A stretch of 64,000 nt of DNA from Microcoleus sp. CAWBG506 (GTDB taxonomy: Bacteria; Cyanobacteriota; Cyanobacteriia; Cyanobacteriales; Microcoleaceae). Each line of letters opens with the position of its first letter. Positions within the stretch are counted from its first letter, which is position 1. The translations under genes and the position numbers were made by a program. The notes under the pieces are model-generated. The model was not told where the DNA came from. It did no database searches and saw only the letters and a list, made by a program, of their open reading frames with translations. Below are positions 10,890 to 20,127 of this stretch, piece after piece. The stretch spans positions 1 through 64,000 of the forward strand of contig JAHREW010000018.1 of the NCBI GenBank assembly GCA_020883125.1, in the 5' to 3' direction.

Positions 10890-11291
10890 TTACTGCAAAT
10901 TTTCTCGTCGTTCCAATATTAAGCCTCTTGATTGATATTTTAGGAAATTACCCCTAAAAACTGATACCAAAACTCCAATTAATTTGATGATACTTTCAGG
11001 ATGAGCGATCGCCCAGACGTTGATTGTCAGACAAGTGACTGCCATTAATAGTAAGATGTATGTGGGAGGCATGACTACCCCAATGGCGAACCAAGTAAAA
11101 ACATGAAATATCATTGTCATTGCGAAGAGACTGGCAACAAGTACAGAGCCTCTTACTTGAATTCGAGGTCGCTTTAGTCCTGTCAAAATTACTGTTTGCA
11201 AAGTCATCAGCAAGTTGGCTGGAACCAAAAATGCACAGATAGCTACGCAGTAGGTATGGGAAAATTCGGTCACTGTATTTAAGTCGAGCAT
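10890..11291 (-). CDS. Hypothetical membrane protein
   Basis: 133 aa, several hydrophobic segments; no family recognised. Confidence 0.5.
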   Translation of the reverse strand: MLDLNTVTEFSHTYCVAICAFLVPANLLMTLQTVILTGLKRPRIQVRGSVLVASLFAMTMIFHVFTWFAIGVVMPPTYILLLMAVTCLTINVWAIAHPESIIKLIGVLVSVFRGNFLKYQSRGLILERRENLQ

Positions 11292-11771
11292 TAATCTAAT
11301 TAGGGAACCTGTTGAATATACTTAAAGAGCTTAACTTGATTTGACTTGCCTATCTTAGCACCCTCACCATAACTTAATATTTGATGTCGCAGGTCACTCC
11401 CCAGACATATTTCTCTCCCCTTCCTACTGCTGGTAAACTGTCAACAGATGGATTCTTGAAAAAAATTAATATCCGTTGAGTAATGGAAATAATTACTGTA
11501 ATAATTAAAACAGAATATTTATAATTGTAGGAGACATCGACCAGCTCAAATGTCACAAAGGCTGACGCTGCTAAAGGAACAGGAATTTAAGCTAATATTA
11601 TACCCATTGATGTGGGAGTCAAGGATGAGCGGTAGATCCATAGTCTGCGTTAGTGACAGGCTCAAGTGTCCATAGTTAGTCCATCGGGACGATCGCGCTC
11701 AAAGTCGGATTGGAGATTACAGCAGAAATCCCTACAACCCTCTTTACATTGTACAACGGAAAACACAGAAA

Positions 11772-14291
11772 ATGAATAGACAAAGCACAATCTTACCACT
11801 CGAAGAAGTTGACTTGACCAACTGCGACAGAGAACCAATTCATATATCGGGACAGATTCAGCCGCACGGGGTACTGATGGCTGTAAGCGAACCTGAACTA
11901 GAAATACTGCAAATCAGTGAAAATACGCAAGAGTTACTGGGAATATCTGCTAAAAGTGCGATCGGTCAAAATTTGAGTTTATGCTTAGAACAAGCTCAGC
12001 TAGAGCAGCTAAAAGTCTGTTTGCTGAATGAAAACTTAAAAACCATCAATCCTATTAAAATATCTGTAAAAAAAGCAGAAACAATTTTAGAATTTGACTG
12101 CATCCTCCACAGGTGGGAAGGAGTATTAATCATTGAGCTAGAACTAGCTAAATCCGTGTCAAATATCTCAGTATTTAGCTTTTATCATTCAGTTAGATCG
12201 ACTGTAACCCAGATTCAAAACGCCAAGAGTTTAAACAATTTGTGTCAAATTACTGTAGCAGAAATCAGAAAGATTACAGGATTTGACAGAGTAATGATCT
12301 ATCAATTTGATGGAAAAGGCAACGGGGCTATTATTGCTGAAAATAAAGCAGAAATGCTGAGTCCTTTTTTAGGCTTAAACTACCCCAGCTCAGATATTCC
12401 CAAACAAGCCAGACAACTTTATTTGTTAAATTGGCTGAGATTAATTCCCGATATTAACTACAAACCAGTCCCCATTATCTCACCAAATAATCCTGTTACT
12501 AACCAGCCCCTAGATCTGAGTTTCAGCGTTCTCAGAAGCGTTTCTCCCATTCACATAGAATACCTGCAAAATATGGGCGTTGGAGCTTCTATGTCAATAT
12601 CATTAATCAAAAATCAGAAGCTGTGGGGTTTGATTGCTTGTCACCACTACACACCTAAATATATTAACTGTGAAGTGCGGGCAGCCTGTGAATTTATTGG
12701 ACAAGTCATGTCTTTAGAACTGCAATCAAAAGAAGGTAACGAAGACTATGACTATCGGCTACACTTAAAATCTATTCAAACCAAAATTTTTGAAGACATC
12801 TCGACCTCAGAAAAGTTGTCAGAAGTATTAATTAAGTGCCAGCATAATTTACTGGAATCAGTCAATGCGTCGGGAGCTGCAATAGTATTTGGAGAACACT
12901 GCTATCAAGTTGGCGAAACACCTCCCAAATCATCTTTAAAAAAACTCATAAATTGGGTGCAATCTCAGCTAACAAAAGAAATATTTTATACAGATTTTCT
13001 GGCAGAATATTATCCAGAAGCAGAGAGCTTTAAAGACACAGCCAGCGGGTGTTTAGCTATAGCAATATCTCCGATTCAAAAAATATATGTATTGTGGTTT
13101 CGCCCGGAAGTAATTAGAACTGTAAATTGGGCGGGAAACCCCAATAAAATAGTTCAAATTGACGACGATGGCAGCGAAAGACTGTCTCCTAGGAAATCCT
13201 TCGAGCTGTGGAAAGAAAATGTGAAGTGCAAATCATTAGCTTGGAAAGAGTGCGAAATAGAGGCAGCATTGGAATTGAAAAAAGCCATGATTAATATAGT
13301 GCTGCGTCAAGCTGAAAAACTCGCGAAATTAAATACCGCTCTGTCAGAATCAGTCGCTAGAGAACGGGAAAAAACTGCTCATTTAAAAACAGCGATGTCC
13401 GAGCTTCAGCGGGCGCAAACTCAACTGGTGCAAAGCGAAAGAATGTCAAGTTTAGGACAGTTGGTGGCGGCGGTAGCTTATGAAGTCAGTAACCCAATTA
13501 ATTTCATTTATGGCAATATAGGCTATGCTAAGGAATATAGCCAAAAATTAATTAATTTAGTTCAGCTTTACGAGGAACACTATCCCTCACCCTCACCAGA
13601 AATTCAAGCAGAAATAGAAGCCGCTGAATTAGAATTTATCATTGAAGACTTGCCAAAATTGCTCGGTTCTATGAAAATAGGAGCTAATCGCATCCGCGAG
13701 ATAGTTCAGTCTCTGCAAAACTTTTCTAGAATTGACGAATCTGAGATTAAATCAGTGGATATTCACGACGGACTCGACAGCGCTTTGTTGATTTTGAGCA
13801 ACCGACTCAAACCGAAGGCAGATAAACCCGGAATTAAAGTGATTAAAGAGTACGGTTCCTTGCCATTAATTGAGTGTTACCCTGTGCAGATAAATCAAGT
13901 ATTTATGAATGTATTAGCTAATGCAATTGATGCGATAGAAGAGGCCATGGGGAAGGATAATCTGTCGCCTAAATTGGGTCAAGAATTAGGGGGGGTTAAG
14001 TCAGGAATAATTCGGATCAAAACAGAAGTTGATTCCGCTCGCCAGATGGGAGTTATTCGTATTGCTGACAATGGTGCCGGTATAGAACAAGCAGTGCAAC
14101 CAGAAATTTTTGAGCCTTTTTTTACTACTAAGCCTGTCGGTAAAGGGGCTGGAATTGGTTTGGCTATAGGCAAGGAAATTGTAGTAGAAAAACACGGTGG
14201 CAAACTGACTTGCATTTCCGCCCCCGGAGATGGAGCGGAGTTTATTGTTGAGATTCCCTTGAGCCAAGTTATGAATAAAGTGCAGCGGTGA
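11772..14291 (+). CDS. Bacteriophytochrome-type histidine kinase (PAS-GAF-PHY-HK) with degenerate H-box
   Basis: N-terminal 'NCDREPIHISGQIQPHG' biliverdin-type Cys; GAF 'YPSSDIPKQAR'; PHY tongue 'WFRPEVIRTVNWAGNP...RLSPRKSFELWKE'; HATPase DNGAGI/GKGAGIGLAI; H-box reads VAYEVSNP. Confidence 0.92.
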   Translation: MNRQSTILPLEEVDLTNCDREPIHISGQIQPHGVLMAVSEPELEILQISENTQELLGISAKSAIGQNLSLCLEQAQLEQLKVCLLNENLKTINPIKISVKKAETILEFDCILHRWEGVLIIELELAKSVSNISVFSFYHSVRSTVTQIQNAKSLNNLCQITVAEIRKITGFDRVMIYQFDGKGNGAIIAENKAEMLSPFLGLNYPSSDIPKQARQLYLLNWLRLIPDINYKPVPIISPNNPVTNQPLDLSFSVLRSVSPIHIEYLQNMGVGASMSISLIKNQKLWGLIACHHYTPKYINCEVRAACEFIGQVMSLELQSKEGNEDYDYRLHLKSIQTKIFEDISTSEKLSEVLIKCQHNLLESVNASGAAIVFGEHCYQVGETPPKSSLKKLINWVQSQLTKEIFYTDFLAEYYPEAESFKDTASGCLAIAISPIQKIYVLWFRPEVIRTVNWAGNPNKIVQIDDDGSERLSPRKSFELWKENVKCKSLAWKECEIEAALELKKAMINIVLRQAEKLAKLNTALSESVAREREKTAHLKTAMSELQRAQTQLVQSERMSSLGQLVAAVAYEVSNPINFIYGNIGYAKEYSQKLINLVQLYEEHYPSPSPEIQAEIEAAELEFIIEDLPKLLGSMKIGANRIREIVQSLQNFSRIDESEIKSVDIHDGLDSALLILSNRLKPKADKPGIKVIKEYGSLPLIECYPVQINQVFMNVLANAIDAIEEAMGKDNLSPKLGQELGGVKSGIIRIKTEVDSARQMGVIRIADNGAGIEQAVQPEIFEPFFTTKPVGKGAGIGLAIGKEIVVEKHGGKLTCISAPGDGAEFIVEIPLSQVMNKVQR

Positions 14292-14376
14292 AGTGACAAA
14301 ATGTGCGTGCAGTTTAGATTAAAATTAAAATAGACCAACAGCTAAGTAGATTTGAGCAAATTCTGAGGAAGCGACT

Positions 14377-15840
14377 GTGACTGAAAAAAATACCGCCCAA
14401 TGGGATGCCGGCAGATTTGTCAAAACCTTGGCTTATTTCGGTGTCATTCCTTTCATCGGCAGCATTAGCTGGCTGCAACAACTATTTGGCAGCAGTGGCA
14501 ACACTAAAAAAGACCAACCCAAGCTGGTACTGGTAGCCGGTGCTACTGGTGGTGTTGGTAAACGAGTGGTGAAGCGGCTGCAACAGCGGGGAATCAGAGT
14601 GCGAGCCCTGGTGAGAGATAGCAAAAGAGCTCAAGAAATTCTGGGTAAAAATGTTGAATTAGTCGAGGGAGATATCACGCTAGCGGAAACCTTAACACCG
14701 CTAGTAACGGAGGGAGTAGAAGCCGTTATCTGCTGTACTGGCACTCGTGTTCAACCGGTAGAAGGAGACACCCCAAACCGTGAAAAATACTATCAAGGCA
14801 TCAAATTTTATATGCCAGAAGTGGTAGATGTTCCCGAAATAGTGGAGTATAAAGGCGTGAAGAATTTAGTGCAAGCTGTTCGCAGTCAGCTAGGTAAAGC
14901 CGGGGAAAAAACTATTTTTGACTTCACAAAACCTACTCAAGATTTGAAAGAAACTTGGGGTGCACTTGATGATATTGTGATGGGTGGAGTCAGCGAAAGT
15001 TCGATCCGACTGATAGATAATACCGCTTTATTCACCGGCAATGTTTCTACTGCCAATTCTGGGGGGTTTGCTTCGGTGCGGACTCGGAATTTTGAGAGTG
15101 CTCTTGATTTAACGGGATTTAGTGGAATTCAATTGCGAGTGAAAGGTGATGGTAATCGCTACAAACTGATTGTTCGCAGCGAAGCGAAATGGGATGGTAT
15201 TGGCTATTGTTATTCTTTTGATACGGTTTACAATATCTGGATTACTGTCACAATTCCCTTTGAAAAACTGATTCCTGTCTTCCGCGCTAAGACTGTGAAA
15301 GATGGCTCTAGGTTAAATACTCAGACTATTTATTCTTTTCAGTTAATGCTGAGTAAGTTTGAGTATGATGGGGCGCTGAATCCGAAATTTACACCGGGTA
15401 GTTTTCAACTGCAATTAGAATCTGTTAAAGCTTATTCTGAACAAGAATTGCCCAGATTTGTGATGGTGAGTTCTGCTGGTGTTACGCGCCCAGGCCGCCC
15501 CGGAATTAATTTGGAGGAAGAGCCACCTGCTGTGAGAATGAATGATATGTTGGGGGGGATTTTGACTTGGAAGTTGAAGGGGGAGGATTGTGTGCGATCG
15601 AGCGGGATACCTTATACTGTGATTAGACCTTGTGCTTTGACGGAAGAGCCGGGGGGTAAAGCTTTAATCTTTGACCAGGGTGACAATATTAAGGGTAAAG
15701 TTAGTCGGGAAGATATTGCCCAATTGTGCGTGCAAGCTTTGGATTTGCCTGAAGCTTGTAATGTTACTTTTGAGGTGAAAGAGGGGGAAAATGGCAATGA
15801 TCCTGGTGATTGGAAAGGTTTGTTTTCTGGAGTTAAATAA
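14377..15840 (+). CDS. Atypical SDR with inserted CIA30 domain (HCF173-like)
   Basis: GTG start; 'LVAGATGGVGKRVVKRL' Rossmann motif, CIA30-like 'WGALDDIVMGGVSESS...GFASVRTRNFE', then the SDR resumes 'FVMVSSAGVTRPGRPG'. Confidence 0.8.
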   Translation: MTEKNTAQWDAGRFVKTLAYFGVIPFIGSISWLQQLFGSSGNTKKDQPKLVLVAGATGGVGKRVVKRLQQRGIRVRALVRDSKRAQEILGKNVELVEGDITLAETLTPLVTEGVEAVICCTGTRVQPVEGDTPNREKYYQGIKFYMPEVVDVPEIVEYKGVKNLVQAVRSQLGKAGEKTIFDFTKPTQDLKETWGALDDIVMGGVSESSIRLIDNTALFTGNVSTANSGGFASVRTRNFESALDLTGFSGIQLRVKGDGNRYKLIVRSEAKWDGIGYCYSFDTVYNIWITVTIPFEKLIPVFRAKTVKDGSRLNTQTIYSFQLMLSKFEYDGALNPKFTPGSFQLQLESVKAYSEQELPRFVMVSSAGVTRPGRPGINLEEEPPAVRMNDMLGGILTWKLKGEDCVRSSGIPYTVIRPCALTEEPGGKALIFDQGDNIKGKVSREDIAQLCVQALDLPEACNVTFEVKEGENGNDPGDWKGLFSGVK

Positions 15841-16136
15841 CGGTTATTTGCTGATTAGTCGGCGGTTAAAACGGCTGTCGAGAGTCAAACTTTTGTCTGC
15901 CTCGACAGAGAAGGGAGGTAGCTGGGGTTGTGTTAACCTGATGGTGGCGACAAGTGCCTTTTAGAGCAACCGCCACTACGGTTAGGGCATTTTCGAGCGA
16001 TCGAATTATTGCTATTATCAGCTCTTGCTCCTGCCTCCTGCTATACTTTATAATCCCTGGCGTGAAAAACAAATCACTTCCTTCATCAGTAACAGTCAAA
16101 TTAGGCAAATTTGTCTGGACATCAATGTGGCAATTA

Positions 16137-17063
16137 ATGATGTCAAAGCTAGCGCCGCCCGATCGCACCGGAGCATACATTCGCCCCAGCAGCAGTTTCC
16201 GCAATTTTGTCTCGACAGCGCCAGACAACCCTCACCAGCCCGCCACGGCACGATATCGCCTGTTTGTGGGTATGGGATGCCCTTGGGCGCACCGCACTCT
16301 GGTGACGAGAGCGTTTAAAGGGCTAGAAGATGCCATATCCGTGTCTGTTGTCTATCCCTCTGAAGGGGGAATGTGGGTGATGGAGTCGGAGATATTTGGC
16401 TGTAACACGATGCGGGAACTGTACCAGTTGGCTTTACCGGGCTATCAGGGGCGGTGTACGGTGCCGGTGTTGTGGGATGACTCGAAAAGGGCGATCGTTA
16501 ATAACGAGAGTTCGGAAATTATTGTGATGCTAAACTCGGAGTTTAATGAGTTTGCTAGCAATCAAATGGATCTTTATCCTGTGGATTTGCGATCGCAAAT
16601 TGACGAGTGGAATGAGAAGATTTACCAATCGGTGAATAACGGTGTGTATCGCTGTGGTTTCGCGCAATCTCAGGCTGCTTATGACTCGGCTTGTAGTGAA
16701 TTGTTTGCTGTTTTGGACGAGATCGATCGATCGCTGTTGATGAGTCGTTATCTTTGTGGCGATCGGGTGACGTTAGCAGATGTGCGACTTTTTACTACTC
16801 TATTCCGTTTTGATGCAGTTTACTACAGCTTATTCAAGTGTAATGTGCGCCGCATTCAAGATTACGAGCATTTGGGAGCTTATTTGCGCGATTTGTATCA
16901 GTTACCGGGAGTTGCGGGTACTTGCGATTTGGAGGCTGTGAAGCGCGATTATTACGGCAATTTATTCCCGCTGAATCCCGGCTGTATTATCCCGGCTGGG
17001 CCCGATGTGGGGAGTTTGCTCAAATCGCACGATCGGGCGGCGATCGGAAACTCAGTTTCTTAA
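16137..17063 (+). CDS. Glutathione S-transferase family / glutathionyl-hydroquinone reductase-like (start trimmed from ORF 15954)
   Basis: 'FVGMGCPWAHRTLVTRAFKGLEDAISVSVVYP', C-terminal GST helical domain; coding similarity seems to begin at MMSKLAPPDRTGAYIRP. Confidence 0.82.
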   Translation: MMSKLAPPDRTGAYIRPSSSFRNFVSTAPDNPHQPATARYRLFVGMGCPWAHRTLVTRAFKGLEDAISVSVVYPSEGGMWVMESEIFGCNTMRELYQLALPGYQGRCTVPVLWDDSKRAIVNNESSEIIVMLNSEFNEFASNQMDLYPVDLRSQIDEWNEKIYQSVNNGVYRCGFAQSQAAYDSACSELFAVLDEIDRSLLMSRYLCGDRVTLADVRLFTTLFRFDAVYYSLFKCNVRRIQDYEHLGAYLRDLYQLPGVAGTCDLEAVKRDYYGNLFPLNPGCIIPAGPDVGSLLKSHDRAAIGNSVS

Positions 17064-17107
17064 CTTAATCTTGATTAGGATGCCAAAATTATCGCGCGTG
17101 GGAATCA

Positions 17108-17256
17108 GAAACCGGGTTTCTTCAAAAAATATCGTGAGGATGCAAAGATTACCTGAGAAACCCGGTTTCTTGGATGGTTGCGCGCGGGGGTGCAGAAACC
17201 CGGTTTCTACAAAAAATATCGTGAGGATGCCATAATTATCGTAGAAACCCGGTTTC
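17108..17256. repeat. Four copies of palindrome GAAACC(C/G)GGTTTC, within partly duplicated ~87-bp units
   Basis: GAAACC[C/G]GGTTTC at 17108, 17157, 17195 and 17244; 'AAAAAATATCGTGAGGATGC' at 17124 and 17211. Confidence 0.9.
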
Positions 17257-17279
17257 TTGGATTATCTACTAGCTCAATA

Positions 17280-17428
17280 TTATTCTTTAATTTCACTTAT
17301 TTGCTCGTTTACTTCCTCTTCAAATTCAAAATTAATCCGTTCGTAAATCTCTGTCAGTGGCCTTTGAAATTATACCGATTCTAGGGTTAATCCAGATTCC
17401 GCTGAATCCTATTCTGTCAATACCCATT
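17280..17428 (-). pseudogene. Fossil C-terminal coding segment of the Uma2 gene separated from its ORF by a MITE
   Basis: In phase with the Uma2 ORF once 126 bp is removed: K-WVLTE*DSAESGLTLESV*FQRPLTEIYERINFEFEEEVNEQISEIKE*. Confidence 0.8.
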
Positions 17429-17556
17429 TATAGCAACTGCCAAGGCGATTAGGGCAGATTTTGTAGGGGCGGGTTCACCGATATCTTTCATCGGTATAGA
17501 CAAATTCTCTAAACCCGCCCCCACCCCACGACTTAACCACCCTGGCGGTTGCTATA
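17429..17556. mobile_element. 128-bp TA-flanked MITE-like palindromic element, copy 1
   Basis: TATAGCAACTGCCAAGGCG...CCCTGGCGGTTGCTATA; internal inverted repeats GGGGCGGGTT/AACCCGCCCC and ACCGAT/ATCGGT; near-identical to 23930-24057 and 33493-33620. Confidence 0.9.
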
Positions 17557-18053
17557 CCATTAGAGTTTTTGGTAAATTGTTCGATGTGATAGCTATATTG
17601 ATCTATTAAAATGTATTCTCGAAATTCCGGGATTGAGCGATAGGCGAGAAATTTGCCACCGCGATCGTAGTCTTTGGTTGAATTGGATAAAACCTCCACG
17701 ATTACCAGAGGATTTGTGACAATTGTTTTGTTACTTCCTTGATATTGTGGTTCTCCTTGAATCACCATGATATCGGGATAGACGTAGCGACGAGTTAGGG
17801 GTATCCACAGGCGCACATCATTGATAAATGTCTCGTAATCTTGACCATTCACAGTCAACGGGAATTTTCGGCAAAAATTCAGTGCGATTTTATTGTGGTT
17901 TGCTGTTCCGCCTGTCATTGGTACTATTTCTCCATCATGATATTCACTTTTGTCGATCGCACTTTCTTCTAATGCGAGATATTCCTCTGGCGTGTAGTGG
18001 CGTTTTTCTGTTTGGGGTTTCTTTTCGATCGCTGGTTTTGCTTGGGTTTGCAT
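17475..18053 (-). CDS. Uma2 family (DUF820) endonuclease-like protein; C-terminus supplied by MITE copy 1
   Basis: 'HYTPEEYLALEE...YHDGEIVPMTGGTANHNKIALN...VYPDIMVIQGEPQY...VEVLSNSTKDYDRGGKF'. Confidence 0.9.
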   Translation of the reverse strand: MQTQAKPAIEKKPQTEKRHYTPEEYLALEESAIDKSEYHDGEIVPMTGGTANHNKIALNFCRKFPLTVNGQDYETFINDVRLWIPLTRRYVYPDIMVIQGEPQYQGSNKTIVTNPLVIVEVLSNSTKDYDRGGKFLAYRSIPEFREYILIDQYSYHIEQFTKNSNGIATARVVKSWGGGGFREFVYTDERYR

Positions 18054-18146
18054 AGTCGTGCCCTTCTGCTGTGAAGTGATTTTATGATAACATCAAATAA
18101 CTTGGTAAGTACGTATAATTATACGTATATTAATTAACTCAGATCC

Positions 18147-18161
18147 CGAGGCGGAGCCTCG
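18147..18161. repeat. REP-like palindrome CGAGGC-GGA-GCCTCG
   Basis: Perfect inverted repeat next to the RAYT remnant. Confidence 0.6.
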
Positions 18162-18194
18162 CCAAAACCCACCAACAAACCCCAGATTTTCACA

Positions 18195-18517
18195 ATGGGA
18201 AGAAGCAGATACAAACTAATATCTTCCGACAAAAAACCGCACTTTGTCACCTGTACAATAATCAACTGGATTCCAGTATTTTGTCTAGCAGAAATAGCAC
18301 AAATAGTCTTAGATTCCTTAAGTTTCCTGCAACGGGAGAAGGGTTTCACCCACAAGCTATTTTGGACGAGGAAATGCTCTTGCAAAAATTGGAGTACATT
18401 CATAATAATCCTGTTAGGCGCGGCTATGTTGACGATCCCGCTTGTTGGAGATATTCTAGTTATGGAAATTATCAGGGTCAGGATGGATTGTTGTCTGTTG
18501 ATTTGATTGATTTTTGA
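18195..18517 (+). pseudogene. REP-associated tyrosine transposase (RAYT, IS200-like) remnant, internally deleted and frameshifted
   Basis: 'MGRSRYKLISSDKKPHFVTCTIINWIPVF' in one frame, 'EKLEYIHNNPVRRGYVDDPACWRYSSYGNYQGQDG'-type RAYT C-terminus in another. Confidence 0.8.
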
Positions 18518-18543
18518 GTTGGATGATTTGTTTTTATGGGCGA

Positions 18544-18612
18544 GGCTCTACCTGGGAACGAGGATAGGCTCTACCTGGGAACGAGGATAGGCTCTACCTG
18601 GGAACGAGGATA
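18544..18612. repeat. Three perfect tandem 23-bp repeats GGCTCTACCTGGGAACGAGGATA
   Basis: Direct reading at 18544, 18567, 18590. Confidence 0.97.
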
Positions 18613-18669
18613 AACGAAGATAATTAACCCTCTTGCTGCTAAAATATCACCAATCAACAACAAAAAATT

Positions 18670-19101
18670 ATGAAAAAGTCACATCTGTTTCTAGCCACCC
18701 TCACTTCCATCGTCATGGTTATCGGAATTAGTGGTCAGGCTTTACTACAGCCATTGCCTCCCCTGCCTCCTCAGCCTCAAAAGTCTGCACAGCCTAACCA
18801 AAAAGCTAGTCAGAAACCCTCATTGCCTACCGACAAAACTCCCTTACCAGATCCTGATACTTTGCTAGATATCGTATCCAATTTCGTAATCAAAAAATAC
18901 CAAAGCACTTCCTGTGAAGAGTTAGCTAAGATGAAACCCCAGCCTAACAAGAGTTCCGCCACTGCTGGAACACCGGAATCAGTCCTCCAGACTAAGGCAG
19001 TGGAAATGTTGCGGAAGAATCCTGAGATGCGGAAGAAGTTTATTAATCGAGTTGCCGGACCGATGGCTAATAAGATGTTTGAATGTAAATTGATTCCCTA
19101 A
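18670..19101 (+). CDS. Small secreted protein, paralogue 1
   Basis: Signal peptide; C-terminus 'KNPEMRKKFINRVAGPMANKMFECKLIP' shared with the next ORF. Confidence 0.75.
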   Translation: MKKSHLFLATLTSIVMVIGISGQALLQPLPPLPPQPQKSAQPNQKASQKPSLPTDKTPLPDPDTLLDIVSNFVIKKYQSTSCEELAKMKPQPNKSSATAGTPESVLQTKAVEMLRKNPEMRKKFINRVAGPMANKMFECKLIP

Positions 19102-19114
19102 AGAGGACAAATTT

Positions 19115-19450
19115 ATGAAAAATTTTCATCTTTTGTTTCTAGGCTTTTTAACTTCTGTGGGAATGGTTGTCAGTTCCTGTGACAGTTTTGTATCTCAGGA
19201 AGCTTTGTTGGATATTGCTGTCAATTTTGCGATCGCAAAATACGAAAAAGCTTCCTGTGAAGAAGTTGCCCAAATGCAGCCTCAGTCTAAGTCCACACCA
19301 GATTCAACAACTGATGGGGGGAAACAAGCTGCTCTGCAAGCAAAAGCGATCGAACTCTTGCAGAACAATCCTGAACTCCGTCAGAAATTTATCGACCGCG
19401 TCGCCGGACCCATGGCAAATAAGATGTTTGAATGTAACTTAATTCCCTAG
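19115..19450 (+). CDS. Small secreted protein/lipoprotein-like, paralogue 2
   Basis: Signal peptide with Cys; 'NNPELRQKFIDRVAGPMANKMFECNLIP'. Confidence 0.75.
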   Translation: MKNFHLLFLGFLTSVGMVVSSCDSFVSQEALLDIAVNFAIAKYEKASCEEVAQMQPQSKSTPDSTTDGGKQAALQAKAIELLQNNPELRQKFIDRVAGPMANKMFECNLIP

Positions 19451-19528
19451 GTTTATATTAAAATTTTAGTAGGGCCTAGAGAAATGTTGGTAACGAACAG
19501 CTATCTAAAATTTAACATCTAAAATCCC

Positions 19529-19975
19529 ATGACTAATTGGTTAGAACATAGCGTACAAGTAGAAGTAGCAATACCCATCGAATTAGCGTGGAAACTTTGG
19601 TCAGACTTAGAGCAAATGCCGCGCTGGATGAAGTGGATAGAATCAGTTCGCATTCTCGAAGACAACCCGGAATTGTCTCGGTGGAAACTCGCCACTGGTG
19701 GCTTAGAATTTAGCTGGCTGTCTCGGATTTTAAAATTAGTCCCCAATCAGATTATGCAGTGGGAATCCGTAGACGGTTTGCCCAATCGAGGTGCTGTGCG
19801 GTTTTACGATCGCAAAAACAGCAGCATTGTCAAACTAACCGTAGCCTATGGCATTCCCGGATGGTTGGCGAAATTGATGGACAATTCCTTTGTGGGGCGG
19901 GTAGTTGAATCGACACTTCAGGCAGATTTGGAAAGGTTTAAAGAGTATGCCCTGAAAGTTAAGGCAACATCCTAA
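19529..19975 (+). CDS. SRPBCC / polyketide cyclase-dehydrase family protein
   Basis: 'VEVAIPIELAWKLWSDLEQMPRWMKWIESV' START-like fold signature. Confidence 0.85.
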   Translation: MTNWLEHSVQVEVAIPIELAWKLWSDLEQMPRWMKWIESVRILEDNPELSRWKLATGGLEFSWLSRILKLVPNQIMQWESVDGLPNRGAVRFYDRKNSSIVKLTVAYGIPGWLAKLMDNSFVGRVVESTLQADLERFKEYALKVKATS

Positions 19976-20127
19976 ATTCTGATGACTAAAGTCTTGACTA
20001 CAAACCAAGATTCCCTTGGTAGTAAGGACTTTAGTCCGTCTGAAAGTTAGTTTTTTAATGATCGCGCGAGGCTCCATGTCCCATTGGTTTTCGTATGATA
20101 GAGATATCCTGCTGATTCATTCCTCGC

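Noticed and set aside
15866-16228. 120-aa minus-strand ORF
   Set aside because: Overlaps the GST start region antisense; no recognisable domain.
17108-17256. GAAACC palindromes as CRISPR repeats
   Set aside because: Repeats of only 13 bp with irregular, partly duplicated spacers; a known type of cyanobacterial dispersed palindrome.
18544-18612. Possible CRISPR array
   Set aside because: Units are contiguous 23-bp tandem repeats without spacers, and no cas genes are in the window.
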